Shown: positions 1-9,336 of the stretch, piece by piece
Layout of the letters: each line of letters starts with the position of its first letter
Numbering within the stretch: the stretch's first letter is position 1
DNA from: Anaerolineae bacterium
Lineage (GTDB): Bacteria > Chloroflexota > Anaerolineae > Aggregatilineales > UBA2796
Direction: 5' to 3'
Assembly: GCA_019637615.1 (NCBI GenBank)
Contig: JAHBVJ010000025.1
Coordinates: forward strand, 1-64,000
DNA: 64,000 nt
Notes under the pieces: generated by a model
The model's database searches: none
What the model was told of the DNA's origin: nothing
Seen by the model: the letters and a program-made list of their open reading frames with translations, nothing else
Translations under genes and position numbers: made by a program

Positions 1-129
1 CCTGTGGTATCTTTGCCAGTCAGTTTAGCACTCCTCCTGAACTTTTATGAAATACACCCGTTAGTCTTGATGCATTTTCTAACCTGTAGATGATAATGGT
101 AAAATGAGATACTTTTCGGGGAGTATCAT

Positions 130-831
130 ATGAAAATCAACGATTCGTATAAGCGCCTCAATAGTGTTTGGGGGTGGATTGATCGGCAGCACAACGAGCA
201 AATCGCACGCCAGATTCCGCCGCATAGCCAAATATTAGATATTGGATGTGGCTACGGATCGCTAGTGAATTACTTGAGCGAACAGGGGCACGAGGCAGAA
301 GGAATCGACCTTGAGGAGGATATGATCATCATCGCAAAGCGATTATTTCCTCATGTCAATGTCAAGCTGATGAATGCGGAAGAAGTGGATTCGATTCCCA
401 GCTCAGGTTTTGATGTGATCATATTGCGAGATGCGCTACATCACCTTGTTTGGGAACACGAGTCAAAGCGTGTATTTGAAAACATCCGACGCATTCTAAA
501 ACCAGATGGGAAGTTGATTATTTGGGACCCGAATCCTATGTGGATCCTCCGTTTCTCACGAAAACTAGTCAACCATATTGATCCGCAAGCATCCGTGGAA
601 ATGGCTAAAGCGGTTCTCGATCAGGAACACTTCCACATAGAAAGTTTGACTTTCTTTGAGGCGATCGGATTACCTTTAAGTGGCGGATATGTTGGCTTAC
701 AATTGGTTCCGAATGTGAAAGTCGTCAATATGTTTTTGGTAAAAGTGAATAACGTTTTATCCAAATTGATCAATGGCATAGGGTTGGGGCCTCTGTTCTT
801 GTGGCGCTATTTAATCGTCGCACATTTATGA
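130..831 (+). CDS. class I SAM-dependent methyltransferase
   Basis: The protein (233 aa) has a Rossmann-type methyltransferase core of the Methyltransf_11/UbiE-like kind. Motif I, ILDIGCGYG, is at residues 35-43, the acidic ribose-binding residue is in GID (58-60), motif II FDVIILRDALHHL is at 94-106, and RILKPDGKLI begins near 121. The substrate cannot be read from the sequence. The C-terminal third is hydrophobic. The ATG is preceded by GGGGAG at 118-123, six bases away, which fixes the start. The gene looks clearly richer in AT than the permease gene that follows, so it may have been acquired separately. Family assignment is firm; role unknown. Confidence 0.85.
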   Translation: MKINDSYKRLNSVWGWIDRQHNEQIARQIPPHSQILDIGCGYGSLVNYLSEQGHEAEGIDLEEDMIIIAKRLFPHVNVKLMNAEEVDSIPSSGFDVIILRDALHHLVWEHESKRVFENIRRILKPDGKLIIWDPNPMWILRFSRKLVNHIDPQASVEMAKAVLDQEHFHIESLTFFEAIGLPLSGGYVGLQLVPNVKVVNMFLVKVNNVLSKLINGIGLGPLFLWRYLIVAHL

Positions 832-940
832 TTAGTCCTCGTTTTATGTGCCGTCTGTATAAACTGCATAAACCATCCTATCGCTCCCCTGCCCTAATCA
901 TGGGTATAGTATTGACGATCTACAGAGTAGGCAGGTATGC

Positions 941-1921
941 ATGGATGAAGTGCTGATCAATCAAATCGCGGGCATCGTTCGCAGCGGCGCACCGTTGATT
1001 CTCGCGGCAGTTGGCGAAACCTTCACCGAGCGCGTGGGTGTCGTCAACCTCTCGCTCAATGGTTCGCTGATGCTGGCGGGCTTGGCAGGCTTTGTGATTG
1101 GTGTCAGCACGCAGAGTCACATCCTCGGTATGGTCGCGGCGATGGCAGTTGGCATGGTGGTGGCTCTGATCGTCGCGGCGTCCAGCATCGAACTCAAACA
1201 GAGTCAGGTGGCAGTTGGGTTTGTGCTCACACTCCTATGTCGCGATCTCGCCATCTTCTTGGGCGAGACATGGCGCAACACCAAAGGGCTGCCCACGCCC
1301 AATGTGACCATCCCGCTGCTTAGTCAGATTCCTATCATTGGCGAAATCTTCTTCCAGCAAGACATCTTCACATACCTCAGCTTTATCGTGGTTATCGCCG
1401 CTGCCTTTTGGATATTCCGTACGCGTGCTGGCTTGGCCTTGCGCAGCATCGGAGAACGTCCCGAAACCTCTTTCGCACGCGGCTTCAAAGTCAACCGCAC
1501 ACGTTACATGTATACAGCACTTGGCGGTGCCTTGGTCGGCTTGGCGGGCGCGGCCTATACGCTCAATATCTTCGGCACATGGGCGGAGTCGAATGTGGAC
1601 GGTCAGGGCTGGATCGCGCTGGCAATCGTGATCTTCGGCGGCTGGTATCCATCGCGAGTGGCGCTTGGTGTGTATCTGGTAGCGGCGCTGCGAGCCTTCG
1701 TCAATGCGCAGCAGACCAATGCCTCTCAATCGACGCTGCAATTGCTGCTGCTGCTGCCGTGGCTGTTGATGGTTGTGGCTTTGGTCTTGGTCAGCAACAA
1801 GTATCTCGAACGCTTGCTGCCCTATATTCCTATGTGGCTGCATCCTCCGATCCGCGCTTTGCTGCGGGCGCGACCACCTGCGGCGCTCGGCACCACCTTC
1901 GATCAAGAAGGCCGCCGCTGA
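941..1921 (+). CDS. ABC transporter permease, nucleoside/simple-sugar type (BPD_transp_2 family)
   Basis: A polytopic membrane protein of 326 aa with about eight or nine hydrophobic segments. The N-terminal phrase TERVGVVNLSLNGS and the loop GERPETSFARGF are typical of the second permease of BmpA-dependent nucleoside importers (YufQ/NupQ type, PF02653). Such permeases work with a BmpA lipoprotein, a double ATPase and a sister permease. None of these is in the window, and the gene before it is a methyltransferase, so the remaining parts are either left of position 1 or lost. ATG at 941 is used; an ATG at 937 is out of frame. Confidence 0.85.
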   Translation: MDEVLINQIAGIVRSGAPLILAAVGETFTERVGVVNLSLNGSLMLAGLAGFVIGVSTQSHILGMVAAMAVGMVVALIVAASSIELKQSQVAVGFVLTLLCRDLAIFLGETWRNTKGLPTPNVTIPLLSQIPIIGEIFFQQDIFTYLSFIVVIAAAFWIFRTRAGLALRSIGERPETSFARGFKVNRTRYMYTALGGALVGLAGAAYTLNIFGTWAESNVDGQGWIALAIVIFGGWYPSRVALGVYLVAALRAFVNAQQTNASQSTLQLLLLLPWLLMVVALVLVSNKYLERLLPYIPMWLHPPIRALLRARPPAALGTTFDQEGRR

Positions 1922-2081
1922 ACGATTGCGTGTGCGGTCAATAACAATCTACTGTTAGAAGTATTGGTTATTTCCGCCGAAAGGATGTCAGGATGCCGCA
2001 CGCAGCCCGCAAACCGCCCGCGATTCCGCCGATTTTGCCACCGCCAAGCCAGCCACATTAGGGTAGTGGTTGGCGGATTGC

Positions 2082-3806
2082 CTATTTTCGGCTAATCCGC
2101 CAGATCGCGGCTGCCATCCCCAAGATCAGCAGCACGCTCACGACCAGTATGCCCGTGAACAGCCCGCGCCGTTCGCTGTCTGGCGTCCCGAAGCGCACCG
2201 TAAAGCTGATATTGCCGCCCTTCCCGATCAACTGTCGTAGCCCGTACGGATCGTAGGTTGCCTGCGTCAGTTGTAATGTGTCGCCGCGCACATACCCCGG
2301 ATCAGCGATGAAAGACCCGCCGCCGGATGGCACATATGCCACGAAATCCGCCACTTCGTAGCGCGTCGGCTGCGTGATCGTCAAATTGCCTTGGAAGTTC
2401 AGTTGATACGAGAACTGCACACTGGAAGTTCCCGGCGAGATCGGCACCGAGGATTGCAGCACACCGCCGTTGCCGATCTGGAATTGACCATCATTGGCAT
2501 CTTGGCTCACGGTGATGTTGGTGGCGTCCGTGGGCAGCGGCACCTCCAGCACGATTCGGCTGGCAGGATCACCCACATAAACCTTATCGCCCGTATTCAC
2601 AAAGACGATACCCTGCTGAATCAGTGCCACCGTCGGACTGATGAAGTCGATGAACATGCGCTGGCGGTCAATGCGCAGCGCGGAATTGTCTGTCGTAGTT
2701 TCGTATACGGAGAAAGACAGATCGAGCGTCGGCCCGCTGCCCGATTGCAACGGTGTCGGTGCGCCGGTCTGCAAAACGCCCGCGTAATTGGAAGCCGCAA
2801 TGTAAACCAACCCATTGCGACGTGGAATGTCCGCCAAGCTGAACGCGCCTTGCGCATCGGTCGTTACTTCTTTGGTGAGCACCACGTTGAATCCGCTCGC
2901 CGTCGATTCGATGATACGCACCGTCACAGTGACGCCCGCCGGTATTTTCCCTTCGGCGGTGCCGTTGCTCAACTTCCCTTGCACCGTGATCGTATCCGTA
3001 TCGGGGATCGATGGCGTAGCCGTCGCGTTCGGGGTCGGCGTCGCCTGCGCGAAGTTGACTCCGATTACCTCGGCATTATCCCAACCGAGCGTGCGTGTAT
3101 AAGCCGTCACTGCCCGCCGATCCGTTTCGCTCAAACTGTCGAACTTGTGCGATCCATCTTCCATGCCGTCCGTCAGCAGCCGGAATATCTGCGTGTCACT
3201 CCGGCTGATCAGTGCTGCCGAATCAGCGAGACTCGGCAGCTTACCCAATCCCGCGCCATCTTCCCCGTGGCACGACGAACACTGTGCTGACCACACCTGC
3301 TTGCCCTGCGCGATCATCGCTGGCGTATAATGCATGCTGTAGACGTAACTCGTCACGTTCCAGCGATCTTGCTCGTTGAAGCGATTCTTCCACGGCGGCA
3401 TCAAGCACGCGGTCGTCCCGTTATTGCCATTAGTGACAAAAGCGAACCACGCCGTCATGGCTTTGCTCTGATTCGTTTCTGCATCACGGAACGACACCAA
3501 CGGGCAGCTAAAATTCTGCGCGACGGGGCCGTCACCCTCGCCGGACAAGCCGTGACACGTCTGGCAACCCTGCCCCCCTGTGAAAATTTCCGCGCCACGC
3601 GCCAAACTAATGCGCTCCGTCGGGCGTCCCACATCCGGCGGCACCGTAGGGGTGATCGTGGGGAGCACGGCGGTACGCACGATGGCAGGCTCCCCCGCGA
3701 GTCCGCAGCTCGTCATGATCAGCAGTGCCAACAACGGGATCAGTACACTAAGGTAACGAACGCAGCACGGCAGCGCCCGCCGCGTATGATGGAGGACAAA
3801 ATGCAT
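2082..3806 (-). CDS. membrane-anchored di-heme cytochrome c lipoprotein
   Basis: 574 aa. A lipoprotein-like signal ends in IMTSCG (Cys34). Two class I cytochrome c domains follow: heme sites CQTCH (81-85) and CSSCH (176-180), with likely Met ligands at M136 (CLMPPW) and M215 (DGMEDGS). Residues about 273-345 resemble a carboxypeptidase-regulatory or Ig-like beta sandwich, and further beta-rich sequence runs to a C-terminal transmembrane helix (about 550-571). It probably carries electrons on the outer face of the membrane, tethered at both ends. It is the last gene of the cytochrome c maturation operon, three bases after the CcmI-like gene. The electron partner is unknown. Confidence 0.88.
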   Translation of the reverse strand: MHFVLHHTRRALPCCVRYLSVLIPLLALLIMTSCGLAGEPAIVRTAVLPTITPTVPPDVGRPTERISLARGAEIFTGGQGCQTCHGLSGEGDGPVAQNFSCPLVSFRDAETNQSKAMTAWFAFVTNGNNGTTACLMPPWKNRFNEQDRWNVTSYVYSMHYTPAMIAQGKQVWSAQCSSCHGEDGAGLGKLPSLADSAALISRSDTQIFRLLTDGMEDGSHKFDSLSETDRRAVTAYTRTLGWDNAEVIGVNFAQATPTPNATATPSIPDTDTITVQGKLSNGTAEGKIPAGVTVTVRIIESTASGFNVVLTKEVTTDAQGAFSLADIPRRNGLVYIAASNYAGVLQTGAPTPLQSGSGPTLDLSFSVYETTTDNSALRIDRQRMFIDFISPTVALIQQGIVFVNTGDKVYVGDPASRIVLEVPLPTDATNITVSQDANDGQFQIGNGGVLQSSVPISPGTSSVQFSYQLNFQGNLTITQPTRYEVADFVAYVPSGGGSFIADPGYVRGDTLQLTQATYDPYGLRQLIGKGGNISFTVRFGTPDSERRGLFTGILVVSVLLILGMAAAIWRISRK

Positions 3807-3809
3807 GGG

Positions 3810-4136
3810 TTAAGCCTTCGATGATTGCTGAGGTGCGGCAGGGATCGATGCGCGTTGCTCGTCTAATTCGCGCAATAAATCTGCGCCTAGTTGCACAAGT
3901 CGTTCCCGTTGGAGTTGATAATCGGCATCTAAAAGTTTGCCAGTCTGAAAATCAAAATCGAGATCGCGCAGACTCATGACGATGGCGTCATATTGCTGTT
4001 GCAGCGGTGAAAGCCGCTTCGCCCCACTATCGATCGTTATTTTTTCTTCTTTTGTATTCGTGATCAAAGGCCACGCGATGATCATGCCAACGGCAACAAT
4101 GAAGGCCAGTGCCAGAATAAAGCTGCCAATGCTCAT
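3810..4136 (-). CDS. CcmI-like N-terminal domain protein (cytochrome c biogenesis)
   Basis: 108 aa: one N-terminal transmembrane helix (about 4-24) and a cytoplasmic helical region containing YDAIVMSLRDLDFDFQTGKL and DADYQLQRERLVQLGADLL. This heptad-like 'leu-asp-phe...tgkl...dy...r' pattern matches the membrane-proximal part of CcmI/CycH, which helps present apocytochrome to the heme-attachment machinery. The TPR part of true CcmI is absent. The start overlaps the stop of the TlpA-like gene by four bases (ATGA), which indicates coupling. The assignment rests on this pattern and the operon. Confidence 0.65.
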   Translation of the reverse strand: MSIGSFILALAFIVAVGMIIAWPLITNTKEEKITIDSGAKRLSPLQQQYDAIVMSLRDLDFDFQTGKLLDADYQLQRERLVQLGADLLRELDEQRASIPAAPQQSSKA

Positions 4137-4690
4137 TGTGCGATCAGCCGATCCAGCACCGGGCGCAACTGATCAGCCGTGATCGTACCGGGCACATAGT
4201 AGGCGATGTTGCCGAGCTGGTCGATCACGTATGTTTCCGGCACTTTGCTGACGCCATACGTGCGCGTGATCAAGCTACCAGCGTCGTGCCCCGTCAAATA
4301 CTGCACGCCGAATTCCTTGATGAAGTCGAGCGCCTTATCCTCGTTATCAAGGTAACCGACGCCGATCATCACCACCCCGCGCCCACGATACTCATCCCAC
4401 AGCGCGTTCAAATCTGCCGCTTCGGAACGGCACGGGCCGCACCAACTTGCCCAAAAATTAATGACTACGATCTTGCCCAACTGCTGGCTAAGGATGAAAT
4501 CTTCACCGTCGTAAGTCTTCAGTTGGAAATCTGGCGCTGGCCCATTGGTGATCTGCGCACGGTTTGCTTCGATCAAGGCCAACCCCAAGCCCAACACAAC
4601 AAACAGCGGAATGATCATGATAATCGCCATCACGACTGGGTTCATCCGGCGGGGCATTGGTTGTTTTAGTGCGGGAGCCATGTCTGTCAT
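4133..4690 (-). CDS. TlpA/CcmG-like membrane-anchored thioredoxin
   Basis: 185 aa from the ATG at 4690, chosen because AAGGA lies just upstream; a longer frame to 4738 has no such site. A transmembrane anchor is at about 18-40, followed by a periplasmic thioredoxin fold of the AhpC-TSA/Redoxin kind with active site WCGPC (Cys84, Cys87) and a cis-proline context KVPETYVID near the C terminus. CcmG/ResA/TlpA proteins reduce the CxxCH cysteines of apocytochromes before heme attachment. The neighbours CcmH, CcmI-like and a cytochrome c support that role. Confidence 0.88.
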   Translation of the reverse strand: MTDMAPALKQPMPRRMNPVVMAIIMIIPLFVVLGLGLALIEANRAQITNGPAPDFQLKTYDGEDFILSQQLGKIVVINFWASWCGPCRSEAADLNALWDEYRGRGVVMIGVGYLDNEDKALDFIKEFGVQYLTGHDAGSLITRTYGVSKVPETYVIDQLGNIAYYVPGTITADQLRPVLDRLIAQ

Positions 4691-4753
4691 TGGCGTCCTT
4701 CTTTCGTACTCACAAGAAGCAAACTGAACCAAGGGCAAAATTGATCAGACTAT

Positions 4754-5302
4754 TCAAGCGTTGTCCTTCAAATCCGCTTCCAAGCGCTCTCGGTACGGAT
4801 CATTATCAGCTTTTGTATCGGGCAATGTATCACTGCTTGGTGTTGTCCCTACGTTACTGCGCCACCGCACCAGCGTCACCGCGATTCCCACGCCGATCAG
4901 TGCGATCAAGCCGAGTGGTAGGACAATGGTCAATAAGGTAGCGGTGGGAGTAGTCGGCGTCCCTACCGTTTTTTGCCCGAAGCGCTGCACAAAATAGGCT
5001 TGTATCTCCTCGATGCTGTACCCTTGCTCTAACATCTGCTTCACTTGCTGCTTCCACTCCTCGCAAGCGTCCGTATAGCATACCGCAAGTGGCAGGTTTT
5101 CACAGACCGGACAGTACAAATTCTGCGCGGCGGCGTTTACGTCGCTCTGTGTCACGGGACGCAACGTGCGTGTTGGCTCCTGTGCCGAAGCGACCGGCGC
5201 GATCAATGCGCTTATCCCGATCAATGCGCCCAAATAATACGCAACCCCGACCCAGATCAGAATATCGCGTCGCCGCCGATTACCCTTCATTTTTCCGAAC
5301 AT
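4754..5302 (-). CDS. ccmH: CcmH/NrfF-type cytochrome c maturation thioredoxin-like protein
   Basis: 182 aa from the ATG at 5302, which has AAGGAAG directly before it; the frame stays open to 5359. A signal-anchor region ends near VASAQE (about 38-42). The redox motif follows in NLYCPVCENL (Cys64, Cys67), then a second cysteine pair (Cys75, Cys80) in AVCYTDACEEW, and a helical segment with GYSIEEIQAYFVQRFG, a CcmH hallmark. A C-terminal transmembrane helix is at about 122-146. CcmH reduces apocytochrome c at the heme lyase. The extra cysteine pair is unusual and may bring a second disulfide. It is the first gene of the operon. Confidence 0.87.
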   Translation of the reverse strand: MFGKMKGNRRRRDILIWVGVAYYLGALIGISALIAPVASAQEPTRTLRPVTQSDVNAAAQNLYCPVCENLPLAVCYTDACEEWKQQVKQMLEQGYSIEEIQAYFVQRFGQKTVGTPTTPTATLLTIVLPLGLIALIGVGIAVTLVRWRSNVGTTPSSDTLPDTKADNDPYRERLEADLKDNA

Positions 5303-5608
5303 TAGCTTCCTTCGCGCCACGAACCACCCTCGTCTATCACGACAAAGGCTAATCCGCATCTTACCTTCGAGTTCTAACGCTGAATTATATCTCCCTAGCC
5401 TAATTTCAATTGTACATATATGTCTGAAAAAATCCTCAACTATCGATTATCTTGCACAAGGGCAATTCGTTGCCAGTGGGAGTGATGAAACTGCATCAGA
5501 ATGAGTTGCTATCAGATCGATGGACGGCTTACTAATGGATGTAAGCCGCCGATCATTTGGGTGGTCTACCCGACGCTAGAACGTAGTTTTAGAAAATCGC
5601 CCGCTAAC

Positions 5609-6781
5609 CTAGACATGGGACAGCCTACGATAGGCTGGCGCGGCCCCTACCGTAGCCGCTTTAGGCTTCATGCCGAACAGCAATCGCAAGAGCGGAATGC
5701 GTTTGACGATGACATCATAAACGGCGAAGGTGAAGACGAACGTAAACAGGTTGATCAGCACGTACTTCACGCCGATGCTGGCATCCATCCGAACGATGAA
5801 ATAACCCACCACCGTGTTGACGGGAAGATGCAGAATGTAGATCGGATACGCCGCCTCATTGGTGTAGCGCAAGACTGCGCTGTCACGGTTGAGCAGGCGG
5901 TGTCCCAGCCCCATCAAGGCCAGTACCCACGTCCAGCGCGCAACATCGAAAGCCAAGCTCCATGCGATGTACACGGGCGTATCACGCTGCGGATAAGGGA
6001 CGCCTGAGAACAGGTTAGGAGCCATATACAGACCCGCCGCCACCACGCCGATCACGAGTGCCCACGGTGTGAGCCGATCTATGGTTGCGGTGATCGAGTC
6101 GTCCACCATGATCAGAAAGCCTAGGATGAACAGGCCAAGAAAATAGAACGGATTCTTGTCCGCCAGACTTGGCAGCAGCGTTAACAGAGCCAGCGGGATG
6201 GGCATCAACAGCAGTACGCTAGGTCTGGCGAGTATCCGCCCGATCTGCTGCCGAATTCCTGCGCTTGAATCGCGGCGCAGCCAGAGGAACAGTGGCAGTG
6301 CAACCAGCGAATACACGAACAGGAATAGGATAAACCACAAGTGTGCCGGAGTGAAGTGACCATTCATGCCGCCCAGATCGTCGCCACGTATGGTGTAAAA
6401 CGTGCCAAGATGCTCAAGCAGCGTTGGAGCGTTGGGGCTGCCAATGTAGTGAACATAGGTCATTAACGGGATGAGCGTCAGCACGGCAAAACCGAAGGGC
6501 AACGCCAGCCGCAGCGACCGCTCTCGGATGTAGTCGCCAGCGGATCGGCGTTTTAGTGCATACCACGTTGCCGCGCCCGCGATGACAAACAACAATGGCA
6601 TGTGCCACATATAAATGAAGCCATCGATCTTGAGCAGTTCGAGACTTTCTACGCGATCCTTGATGTACACCATGTGCTCTGGGCCGAGCGCGAATATCAG
6701 AGCAGAATGAAAGGGGATAAGCAGTAAGACGGCTAGCACTCGCAGCCAATCCAGATCGTGACGACGTAAACTCGGAGCCAT
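5609..6781 (-). CDS. acyltransferase 3 family membrane protein
   Basis: 390 aa with about ten hydrophobic segments. The start RRHDLDWLRVLAVLLLIPFHSA is the usual opening of Acyl_transf_3 (OafA/OpgC-like) proteins, with the conserved His in FHS, and the later RERSLRLALPF loop carries the family's arginine. Such enzymes O-acylate (acetylate or succinylate) cell-surface carbohydrates or lipids. The target cannot be told here. AGGAGGT five bases before ATG 6781 gives a near-perfect ribosome binding site. It stands alone between a noncoding gap and the M24 peptidase gene. Confidence 0.85.
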   Translation of the reverse strand: MAPSLRRHDLDWLRVLAVLLLIPFHSALIFALGPEHMVYIKDRVESLELLKIDGFIYMWHMPLLFVIAGAATWYALKRRSAGDYIRERSLRLALPFGFAVLTLIPLMTYVHYIGSPNAPTLLEHLGTFYTIRGDDLGGMNGHFTPAHLWFILFLFVYSLVALPLFLWLRRDSSAGIRQQIGRILARPSVLLLMPIPLALLTLLPSLADKNPFYFLGLFILGFLIMVDDSITATIDRLTPWALVIGVVAAGLYMAPNLFSGVPYPQRDTPVYIAWSLAFDVARWTWVLALMGLGHRLLNRDSAVLRYTNEAAYPIYILHLPVNTVVGYFIVRMDASIGVKYVLINLFTFVFTFAVYDVIVKRIPLLRLLFGMKPKAATVGAAPAYRRLSHV

Positions 6782-6969
6782 GCACTACCTCCTACGTAGG
6801 GCATCTATGCCTGCGCACTCGGAATCCTCATGATCCCGTTTAGCCGTCGAGCGCTCATACAAGATGGAACGCCAGCGATTTGGCTGTGCCTAAGATGTCT
6901 ATACGCATTAGGAATGTCTTGGTTGTGAACAATATCACAGGAGGTCTGACATTAAGTTTGGTCGTTTTG

Positions 6970-7010
6970 TCTAGTCAGGCAGCCATCGCATGGATACATG
7001 CCTGACTAGA
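6970..7010. repeat. perfect 12-bp inverted repeat between acyltransferase and M24 peptidase genes
   Basis: TCTAGTCAGGCA (6970-6981) is matched by TGCCTGACTAGA (6999-7010) with a 17-base loop. It sits twelve bases after the M24 peptidase stop codon, so it could end that transcript, but neither strand has a run of T after the stem. Terminator or protein-binding dyad: undecided. Confidence 0.6.
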
Positions 7011-7021
7011 TACTTCTAACC

Positions 7022-8143
7022 TTACCCAATCGTGCGCAGCGTCTTCGGGAACGAAGTCAACACCTCGACGCCCGTCTCAGTAATCAACACGTTATCCTCA
7101 ATCCGCACGCCGCCACGCCCCGGCAAGTAGATCCCCGGCTCTACCGTAAACACCATTCCCGGCTCAAGCACAACGGCATTGCCATCCACGATATTCGGCG
7201 CTTCGTGAATATCCAGCCCCAAGCCGTGACCCGTGCGATGCGTGAAGTACTCGCCGTAGCCCGCGTCCACGATCACCTTGCGCGTCGCCCGATCCACATC
7301 CTGCGCCGTCACGCCCGGACGTGCTGCCTTGATGCCCGCTTCATTCGCGGCCTTGACCACGTTGTAGATTTTCTCCATCTCTGGATCGACCTTGCCAACC
7401 GCGAATGTCCGCGTGATGTCCGCCGGATACTGATTCACCGTCGCACCGTAATCAAACAGCAGCAGATCGCCCGGCTTGATCACGGTATCGCCTGATGTGC
7501 CGTGTGGCAAAGCGCTGTCCGCTCCTGCCAGCACCGTGATATCGAAAGCGTTACCATGCGCGCCCCGATTCGTCATCGCGCCTTGCAAAATTGCCGCCAC
7601 TTGCCGCTCGGTCATCCCCGGTCGCACTTCCGCCAGCGTCTCTTCCAACGCCCCTTGGCTGATCTGGATCGCCTGCCGCATCAACGCCAGCTCGCTCTCC
7701 TGCTTGAGGATGCGCAGATCGGTAAACATCTGATCGGCGCTGATGATCGAGCACCCCGGCGCGTATTTCTCGATCAACTGCCCTTCCAGTACGCGCATCT
7801 TGATGCCTTCCACGGCGATCTTTTTGCCCGCCAAGTTCAGATCGCTGCACACCTTCTCGAACGCGCCTAGATACCCTTCGGCGTCGGTATACGAATACAG
7901 TTTGAATGGGAAGGATTGATTCGCCCCCGCGTGCTCGACTTCCAGCGATGGCACGATCATCGCCGCTTCATTGCCTGCCAGAAACAACACTTGTGGACGC
8001 TTGCCCAGATGGTAAGTCACGCCCGTTAGATAAAATACCGTCGCGCCGGGGATCAGCGCCGCCGCGTCATAGCCCCATGCCTTAAGGGACGCCGTCAGCC
8101 GCTCTAACCGCGCCCGTGCGTCCAGTGAAGAAACAATACCCAT
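7022..8143 (-). CDS. M24 family metallopeptidase (Xaa-Pro aminopeptidase/prolidase type)
   Basis: 373 aa from ATG 8143, which has GAGGTGA before it; the open frame upstream to 8242 overlaps the next gene and is not needed. An N-terminal creatinase-like domain (about 8-140) is followed by a pita-bread catalytic domain. All five dimetal ligands are visible: D231 in LFDYGA, D242 in ADITR, H306 in TGHGLG, E335 in VEPGIY and E349 in RIEDN. It is a cytoplasmic enzyme that probably removes residues in front of proline or cleaves X-Pro dipeptides. The M29 aminopeptidase gene upstream is in the same direction, 26 bases away, suggesting a peptide-degradation pair. Confidence 0.92.
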   Translation of the reverse strand: MGIVSSLDARARLERLTASLKAWGYDAAALIPGATVFYLTGVTYHLGKRPQVLFLAGNEAAMIVPSLEVEHAGANQSFPFKLYSYTDAEGYLGAFEKVCSDLNLAGKKIAVEGIKMRVLEGQLIEKYAPGCSIISADQMFTDLRILKQESELALMRQAIQISQGALEETLAEVRPGMTERQVAAILQGAMTNRGAHGNAFDITVLAGADSALPHGTSGDTVIKPGDLLLFDYGATVNQYPADITRTFAVGKVDPEMEKIYNVVKAANEAGIKAARPGVTAQDVDRATRKVIVDAGYGEYFTHRTGHGLGLDIHEAPNIVDGNAVVLEPGMVFTVEPGIYLPGRGGVRIEDNVLITETGVEVLTSFPKTLRTIG

Positions 8144-8169
8144 CTTAAAATCACCTCGTCCATCTAATC

Positions 8170-9270
8170 TCAGATCACAAAATGTCCGGCTTCGTAGAAC
8201 AATTCGCCATCTGCGTACACCTTGCCCTCGCGCAGGTCGCACACCATATCCCAGTGCAAGCCAGATTTATTCACGCCGCCCGTTTCTGGGTATGAATTGC
8301 CGAGCGCCATGTGCATCGTGCCGCCGATCTTCTCATCGAACAACGTATTCTTGGTGAACTGCTTCACACCGTAATTGGTGCCAAACGCCACCTCGCCCAC
8401 GTACCGCGCACCCTCATCCATATCCAGCATCGTGTTCAGGAAGGCCGCGCCGTTACGTGCCTTAGCCTCCACCGCCTTGCCATCTTTGAACGTCAGTTGG
8501 ATGCCATCCACTTCGTTGCCCATGTGGTTAAGCGGGTACGTAAAACTGATCGTGCCCTGTACTGAATCTTCAATCGGCCCCGTGAACACCTCGCCATCGG
8601 GGAAGTTAAAGTGCCCATCTGCGTTAACCCATATCCGCCCACCAACACGATACGTCAGGTCAGTTCCCGGCGCGACGACATGAATGCTATCGTGTTTCGA
8701 CAGGTAATCGATGATGCGCTGCTGTTCGGCTTGCTGTGCCTTCCACGCCGCCACCGGATCAGCCTGATCCAGCAGACAGCCGTTGAAAATGAACTCCTCG
8801 TAATCGTGCAGCGACATGCCCGCGTCCTGCGCGGCGGCGTGTGTGGGATACTGCGTGACACACCACCGCAGTTCGCCTTTCGCAGTACGTTCAGTGATGC
8901 GCTCCAACATATAGTGGTAACCAGCATTCGCCAGCGACATACGCTTCGGATCGATCCCGCTCAAGTTGCGTGTATTGCGTGGCGCGCGGATCGACAAATA
9001 CGCATCGATATGATCGATCTCGAATTTGGCGATCTCGGAGATATGCGTAAGCTGCGCTTCGGAGCTTTCGCGCAGTTCCAATTCTCTCAGGTCTTCGATG
9101 CCCAACCGTGTGGTGATGTGTGCGCCAGCCTTGAGCGCAGCGCGTACCACTTCGTACAGCAGCGGTTCAGCGCCGACAGGGCTGGCAATCATCAATTCTT
9201 CGCCCGCTTTGATGCCGAGCGCGAAGTTGATGAGGGCATCAGCCAGTTTTGCAAGACGGGGATCAGACAT
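8170..9270 (-). CDS. M29 family aminopeptidase
   Basis: 366 aa, the standard length for thermophilic-type M29 metalloaminopeptidases (AmpS, aminopeptidase T, PepS). The C-terminal half contains the expected metal-binding stretches: E293 in GEVAFGTN, H320 in GGTMHMALG, and H339 with D341 in LHWDMV. The enzyme removes N-terminal residues from peptides in the cytoplasm. ATG 9270 is preceded by AAAGGACG. It is probably co-transcribed with the M24 peptidase. A paralogue is at 13761-14864 with the same motifs. Confidence 0.92.
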   Translation of the reverse strand: MSDPRLAKLADALINFALGIKAGEELMIASPVGAEPLLYEVVRAALKAGAHITTRLGIEDLRELELRESSEAQLTHISEIAKFEIDHIDAYLSIRAPRNTRNLSGIDPKRMSLANAGYHYMLERITERTAKGELRWCVTQYPTHAAAQDAGMSLHDYEEFIFNGCLLDQADPVAAWKAQQAEQQRIIDYLSKHDSIHVVAPGTDLTYRVGGRIWVNADGHFNFPDGEVFTGPIEDSVQGTISFTYPLNHMGNEVDGIQLTFKDGKAVEAKARNGAAFLNTMLDMDEGARYVGEVAFGTNYGVKQFTKNTLFDEKIGGTMHMALGNSYPETGGVNKSGLHWDMVCDLREGKVYADGELFYEAGHFVI

Positions 9271-9336
9271 ACAGCGTCCTTTGGTAGACTAAACGATGGT
9301 TCAGGACGCATTAGTGTAACGCTAAATCAGCAGGCG

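Noticed and set aside
2391..3290. 299-codon frame opposite the di-heme cytochrome gene
   Set aside because: Arg/His/Gly-rich translation without domains, fully inside a gene with heme motifs.
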